From the NCBI GenBank assembly GCA_964640545.1, contig CAZXHL010000029.1:1-25932 (forward strand): a stretch of DNA of 25,932 bases, in the 5' to 3' direction. Below the pieces are notes generated by a model. That model was given only the letters and a program-made list of their open reading frames with translations. It made no database searches and was not told where the DNA came from. Position numbers and translations under genes: made by a program. Positions 23,156-25,932 of the stretch are shown here, one piece after another (position 1 is the first letter of the stretch; every line of letters begins with the position of its first letter). The stretch comes from JBGSZX01 sp964640545 (GTDB lineage Bacteria; Bdellovibrionota; UBA2428).

Positions 23156-23404
23156 TTATGAGTTTTGAAGGCGCTCGGACAAAGTTTCTCGGGCGATCGC
23201 GGAAAGCACAACGTGGTTGGAGTCAAGGATCACGACGGTTCTCACTTTTCGCCCTTTGGTGGCGTCAATAACTTTATGGGTTCTCTCAAGCTCTTGGCAG
23301 TGGCGCTTCACGGGGTCCGAGTCATAAGCCATGAGGCCAATGACTCTGCCCTTGGGAACCGTGTTCCCAAAGCCAACATCCATGATTTTGATTTGATCTG
23401 CCAT
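23156..23404 (-). CDS. remA: RemA/DUF370 family regulatory protein
   Basis: An 82-residue protein. Seen: MDVGFGNTVPKGRVIG at the N-terminus, DSDPVKRHCQELE, KVIDATKGRKVRTVVI and SNHVVLSAI, which is the pattern of B. subtilis RemA (extracellular matrix regulator, DUF370). RemA is a small multimeric DNA-binding protein that activates matrix and osmoprotection genes in Bacillus; its role in diderms is not established. The gene lies 14 bases after yicC and 112 bases before gmk, the conserved yicC-remA-gmk order, which supports the call. The function in this organism is inferred. Confidence 0.9.
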   Translation of the reverse strand: MADQIKIMDVGFGNTVPKGRVIGLMAYDSDPVKRHCQELERTHKVIDATKGRKVRTVVILDSNHVVLSAIARETLSERLQNS

Positions 23405-23418
23405 AACAATGCTGAGTC

Positions 23419-24381
23419 TTACACCAAGTTTAGACTTTGTTCTCGAATTTTTTCGACCTCGAGCTTGGCTTCGCTGATCTCGCTTGAAGTTTCGGGGTCT
23501 TGGGTCTTGTTGTTCAAAGTTGTAAACTCCCGATTCAATTCTTGGGCTAGGAAATCTAGTTTTTTCCCGACGTTTTGTTCCTTGGGGTCACAGATCAACG
23601 AGTTCAAAGCTTTAAGGTGTGAGTCAATTCTCTGGAGTTCTTCGCTGACATCTTTCTTGTCTGCGAGCATCACAAACTCTTGGTAGACACGGCTTGAGTC
23701 CGGCGTGGCCTGTTCCATTTTCTCAGCCAATTTGGCAATTCGATCTTCCATTTGCTTTTTCCACTCTTGGTGAAGCGCTGGAATCTTTGCCTCTAACTTT
23801 TTTAATGAAAGTGAAAGGTTCTTATGAATTTCTTGGATGGCTTTGCGGGTTTCTTCGCCTTCGATGGCGCGTTCTTGCGCAATCTTTTCAGATAACTCGG
23901 CAATCCAATTTTTTAACTGATCGGTTCCGATCGAGTCTTTGATTGAGAACTCTTCGCGTTCTTCTTCTTCGTTCCACCATAGGGCCTGATTTTGCAAGAG
24001 TGCAAAAGCCTTAAGGGCAGGGCCGACTAGAGGATTGGACATTTTCACATCTTGCCCGTTTTCAAGTGCGGCTTTAAAGCTTTCGAGAAACCTGCTTACT
24101 TTAAGTTTTGACCCGGACTCCAAAGACCCTTTGGGGTGAGAAACATCGACCCAAAGATCGAAACTTCCTCTTGAAAGAGGGGTTTTCAGCCATGATTTAA
24201 AATCGTTTTCGAAAACCTGCCAATCTCTTCCTGCACGTAACTTGAGGTCAAAAAATCTATGGTTAACACATTTTGCTTGAAGCTTAATATGTCGGCCTTC
24301 AACTTCTTTTTCTATTTCTGCAAAGGCCGTCATTGAAGACCAAGCCCTTGATGTTGCTTTTAGGTTGTTCATCTCAGTCAT
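23419..24381 (-). CDS. yicC: YicC family endoribonuclease
   Basis: A 320-residue protein. The N-terminus has the family block SSMTAFAEIEKEVEGRH and KCVNHRFFDLKLRAG. The C-terminus has ADKKDVSEELQRIDSHLKA, VGKKLDFLAQELNREFTTL and VEKIREQSLNL, the DUF1732 signature. E. coli YicC is an endoribonuclease implicated in small-RNA turnover; that activity is inferred here. The middle part is helical and charged. The length is somewhat above the usual 290. The start ATG overlaps the accA stop codon by four bases (ATGA), so it is translationally coupled to accA. Confidence 0.95.
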   Translation of the reverse strand: MTEMNNLKATSRAWSSMTAFAEIEKEVEGRHIKLQAKCVNHRFFDLKLRAGRDWQVFENDFKSWLKTPLSRGSFDLWVDVSHPKGSLESGSKLKVSRFLESFKAALENGQDVKMSNPLVGPALKAFALLQNQALWWNEEEEREEFSIKDSIGTDQLKNWIAELSEKIAQERAIEGEETRKAIQEIHKNLSLSLKKLEAKIPALHQEWKKQMEDRIAKLAEKMEQATPDSSRVYQEFVMLADKKDVSEELQRIDSHLKALNSLICDPKEQNVGKKLDFLAQELNREFTTLNNKTQDPETSSEISEAKLEVEKIREQSLNLV

Positions 24382-25244
24382 GCCTGGTGCGTTTTTGTTT
24401 TGATGTTCTTTGAATCAATATTTCGATACTTCTGATATCTTGCCTCTAGTAAGTTTGCGTGACTCAGTTCTCTCAGGCCAAGGAGTTCTTTCGAAATCGC
24501 TTCTTTTAATGTTTTGGCTGATTCCTCAAAACAATCATGCGCACCCTCGGCATCTTCTTTGATGATGGCATCGCACAATCCGAGTTCAAAAGTTTCTTGT
24601 GCGGAAAGCTTCAGAGCAAGAGCAGCTTTTCTCATCTCTCCAGAATTGCCCCAAAGAATCGCGGCGCAACTTTCCGGGCTGATGACGGAGTAAATAGAGT
24701 TCTCCAACATAAGCAACTTATCTGTGACTCCAAGGGCAAGGGCTCCGCCAGAGCCGCCTTCGCCTATGACAACTCCAACCGACGGACATTTAATCTCGAA
24801 CATTTTACGGATGCTCTCGGCGATTGCTACGGCTTGACCGCGTTCCTCTGCGCCAATGCCGGGAAATGCGCCAGGTGTATCGATAAAGGTAATAAGTGGT
24901 TTGTTGAATCTCTCTGCGAGATCGAAGATTCGCATCGCTTTTCGGTAGCCTTCGGGCCTTGCCATTCCAAAGTTGCGTTCAACTTTTTCTTTTGTCTTGC
25001 GCCCCTTCTGATTGGCCACGATAAACACGCCTTCAGTTTCTCCGGTAGAGGGGTGCGTGAATTCCGCAATTCCCCCTATGATGGCAAGATCCTCACTAAA
25101 GGATCTGTCGCCTTTTAGTTCTTCAAAGTTTGTGAAGATTTCGCCTACGTAGTCTAGTGCGTAAGGGCGCTGCGGGTGTCTACTTTTTTCTACAATCTTC
25201 CAGGCCTGGCTGACGTTTTCCTGGGATACATTATTTTCACTCAT
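24378..25244 (-). CDS. accA: Acetyl-CoA carboxylase carboxyltransferase subunit alpha
   Basis: With AccD it transfers the carboxyl group from biotin-AccB to acetyl-CoA, making malonyl-CoA for fatty-acid synthesis. The protein of 288 residues has ARHPQRPY-like SRHPQRPYALDY (21-32), GGIAEF, NFGMARPEGYRKA (91-103), IDTPGAFPG(I)GAEERGQ (121-136), GEGGSGGALALG (161-172) and SVISPESCAAILW. The N-terminus lacks the LDFEKPI helix of the E. coli protein (319 residues), so it is a shortened form. I chose the ATG at 25244; an upstream TTG at 25277 adds 11 non-conserved residues and sits on an inverted-repeat arm. It heads the accA-yicC-remA-gmk-rel group. accD is not in the window. Confidence 0.95.
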   Translation of the reverse strand: MSENNVSQENVSQAWKIVEKSRHPQRPYALDYVGEIFTNFEELKGDRSFSEDLAIIGGIAEFTHPSTGETEGVFIVANQKGRKTKEKVERNFGMARPEGYRKAMRIFDLAERFNKPLITFIDTPGAFPGIGAEERGQAVAIAESIRKMFEIKCPSVGVVIGEGGSGGALALGVTDKLLMLENSIYSVISPESCAAILWGNSGEMRKAALALKLSAQETFELGLCDAIIKEDAEGAHDCFEESAKTLKEAISKELLGLRELSHANLLEARYQKYRNIDSKNIKTKTHQA

Positions 25245-25259
25245 AGTTTTTTGCCTGCT

Positions 25260-25325
25260 TTCATAGGGGAAACACAAATTCCTTCTGCTTTGTTTACTAT
25301 AGTATTTGCGGTTTCCCCCTATGAA
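25260..25325 (-). promoter_or_regulatory. Inverted repeat flanking the accA promoter
   Basis: TTCATAGGGGAAAC (25260-25273) and GTTTCCCCCTATGAA (25311-25325) are reverse complements except for one extra base. Between them is the palindrome TACTATAGTA (25295-25304). On the minus strand, TTCATA in the outer arm could serve as the -35 box and TATAGT as the -10 (18-base spacer), with the second arm in the leader just before the accA start. Operator pair or leader hairpin are both possible. Confidence 0.55.
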
Positions 25326-25457
25326 GGTATGTGTTTTTTACTCAAAAAACAAAGTTAGCTTCGGATTTTTTACGTTCTTTCCTTGTGCGCGGACTCAAAG
25401 AGAGTGTCTTACATACTTATTCAGGTCTGAAATCACAGCTTCCTCTGTGCTCCCTAT

Positions 25458-25504
25458 TTATCCACCGTAAGCTGAGGATAATTCTGAGGATAACTTGTGC
25501 ACAA
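25458..25504. promoter_or_regulatory. DnaA-box-like cluster with palindrome
   Basis: TTATCCACC (25458-25466) and two copies of TGAGGATAA (25473-25481 and 25485-25493, 12 bases apart) each differ by one base from the DnaA box TTATCCACA or its complement. The perfect palindrome TTGTGCACAA (25495-25504) follows. Binding of DnaA is inference. Confidence 0.45.
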
Positions 25505-25546
25505 CTGCTTACCTTGGGTCGCGATGACTCCAATAAAAACAAGTGC

Positions 25547-25619
25547 TTATAAAAAAAATGAAAAAAATGAAAAAAACTTAAAGGTATCGGTTGACTTTCT
25601 TTTCACATCCCCGTAGAAG
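25547..25619 (+). promoter_or_regulatory. rRNA operon promoter with A-tract UP element
   Basis: TTGACT (25591-25596) and TAGAAG (25614-25619) are separated by exactly 17 bases. Three phased A tracts (25551-25576) lie directly upstream, as in strong rrn UP elements that bind the RNA polymerase alpha C-terminal domain. The implied leader is about 245 bases. Confidence 0.7.
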
Positions 25620-25632
25620 CTCCCTTCGTTGT

Positions 25633-25645
25633 TGTTCTTTGAAAA
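25633..25645 (+). promoter_or_regulatory. boxA-like antitermination motif in the rrn leader
   Basis: TGTTCTTTGAAAA resembles the boxA element (E. coli TGCTCTTTAACA) that recruits NusB/NusE to pre-rRNA. Its place just downstream of the promoter fits. Confidence 0.6.
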
Positions 25646-25667
25646 CTAAATAGTAAGGAAAAAAATG

Positions 25668-25736
25668 ACTCTGAAATTCAGAGTTTGGTCTCCTTGTGCC
25701 TGGATCTACGGATCCGAGTTCAAAAGAGTCCAAACT
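25668..25736 (+). other. Structured 16S leader stems
   Basis: A 17-base palindrome (25668-25684) overlaps a longer stem formed by AGTTTGGTCTC (25682-25692) and GAGTCCAAACT (25726-25736), 10 of 11 pairs. Inside it, GGATC (25702-25706) and GATCC (25711-25715) close a TACG loop, which as RNA is a C(UACG)G tetraloop of the very stable UNCG class. The palindrome and the long stem share bases and would compete. A further palindrome CGACCA/TGGTCG lies at 25833-25845. Confidence 0.6.
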
Positions 25737-25870
25737 TTAATTTTGAGAAAATTTTTGTGACATTAAACAAACTAAAAACAGTAATTCAGATCAACCTTGG
25801 TCTGTCTAATTTGATAAACGTTAAATAATACACGACCAGTGGTCGGTCTGAACTATGGGATTTAAACACT

Positions 25871-25932
<62 letters not shown>

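Larger units (their letters stand above)
25245..25870. other. 626-bp non-coding region between accA and 16S rRNA
   Basis: I see no gene here; short frames present lack protein-like features. From left to right it holds an inverted repeat at the accA promoter (25260-25325), about 130 bases with nothing recognisable, a DnaA-box-like cluster (25458-25504), A tracts and an rrn promoter (25547-25619), a boxA-like motif (25633-25645) and a structured 16S leader. These are entered separately. Confidence 0.85.

Overview
This looks like a chromosomal window from a Gram-negative bacterium of the Bdellovibrio/Oligoflexia/delta-proteobacteria-like group. That placement is inferred from gene content and has not been checked by a search. 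The pointers are: an LPS heptose epimerase (diderm envelope), exported proteins with Sec signal peptides, an FHA-GGDEF diguanylate cyclase laid out like Bdellovibrio DgcB, an EF-G whose G domain reads like the mitochondrial/spirochaete-planctomycete-delta (spd) EF-G1 type, and a TadG-like protein. I see no phage genes, transposases, CRISPR arrays or tRNAs. The first bases of a 16S rRNA gene lie at the right edge.

Layout. 1-1985: a truncated hldD (minus) faces away from a two-domain gene that joins an IsdG/HmoA-like monooxygenase domain to a class I O-methyltransferase. 2110-4218: fusA, alone and outside a str operon, with a strong intrinsic terminator. 4368-5792: a membrane-anchored FHA protein. 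5814-8186 (minus): two exported proteins of unknown function, one Cys-containing and Gly-rich, the other barrel-like, with a hairpin over the second start codon. 8292-10782 (minus): pgi and an isovaleryl-CoA-dehydrogenase-type enzyme in one operon. 10848-13186: a cystathionine beta-synthase/gamma-lyase pair (reverse transsulfuration) with overlapping stop and start codons. 13274-16252: a TadG-like protein followed by the FHA-GGDEF cyclase. 16264-16920 (minus): a small exported helical protein. 16921-17274: an intergenic region rich in dyads. 17275-20121: mutL and miaA. 20175-25244 (minus): accA, yicC, remA, gmk and a bifunctional rel/spoT. 25245-25932: a long non-coding region with an inverted repeat at the accA promoter, a DnaA-box-like cluster, an rrn promoter with an A-tract UP element, a structured leader and the 16S start.

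How the genes fit together. Most are housekeeping: translation (fusA, miaA, 16S), mismatch repair (mutL), purine nucleotides and stringent response (gmk, rel), fatty-acid synthesis (accA), RNA turnover (yicC), central carbon metabolism (pgi) and sulfur amino acids. The accessory interest is in signalling and envelope genes: two FHA proteins, one of them a c-di-GMP synthase next to a TadG-like surface protein, and several exported proteins without recognisable families. The most unusual gene is the monooxygenase-methyltransferase fusion, which keeps an Asn/Trp/His set matching the IsdG haem-degradation triad. The most unusual non-coding DNA is at 16921-17274 and 25245-25870.
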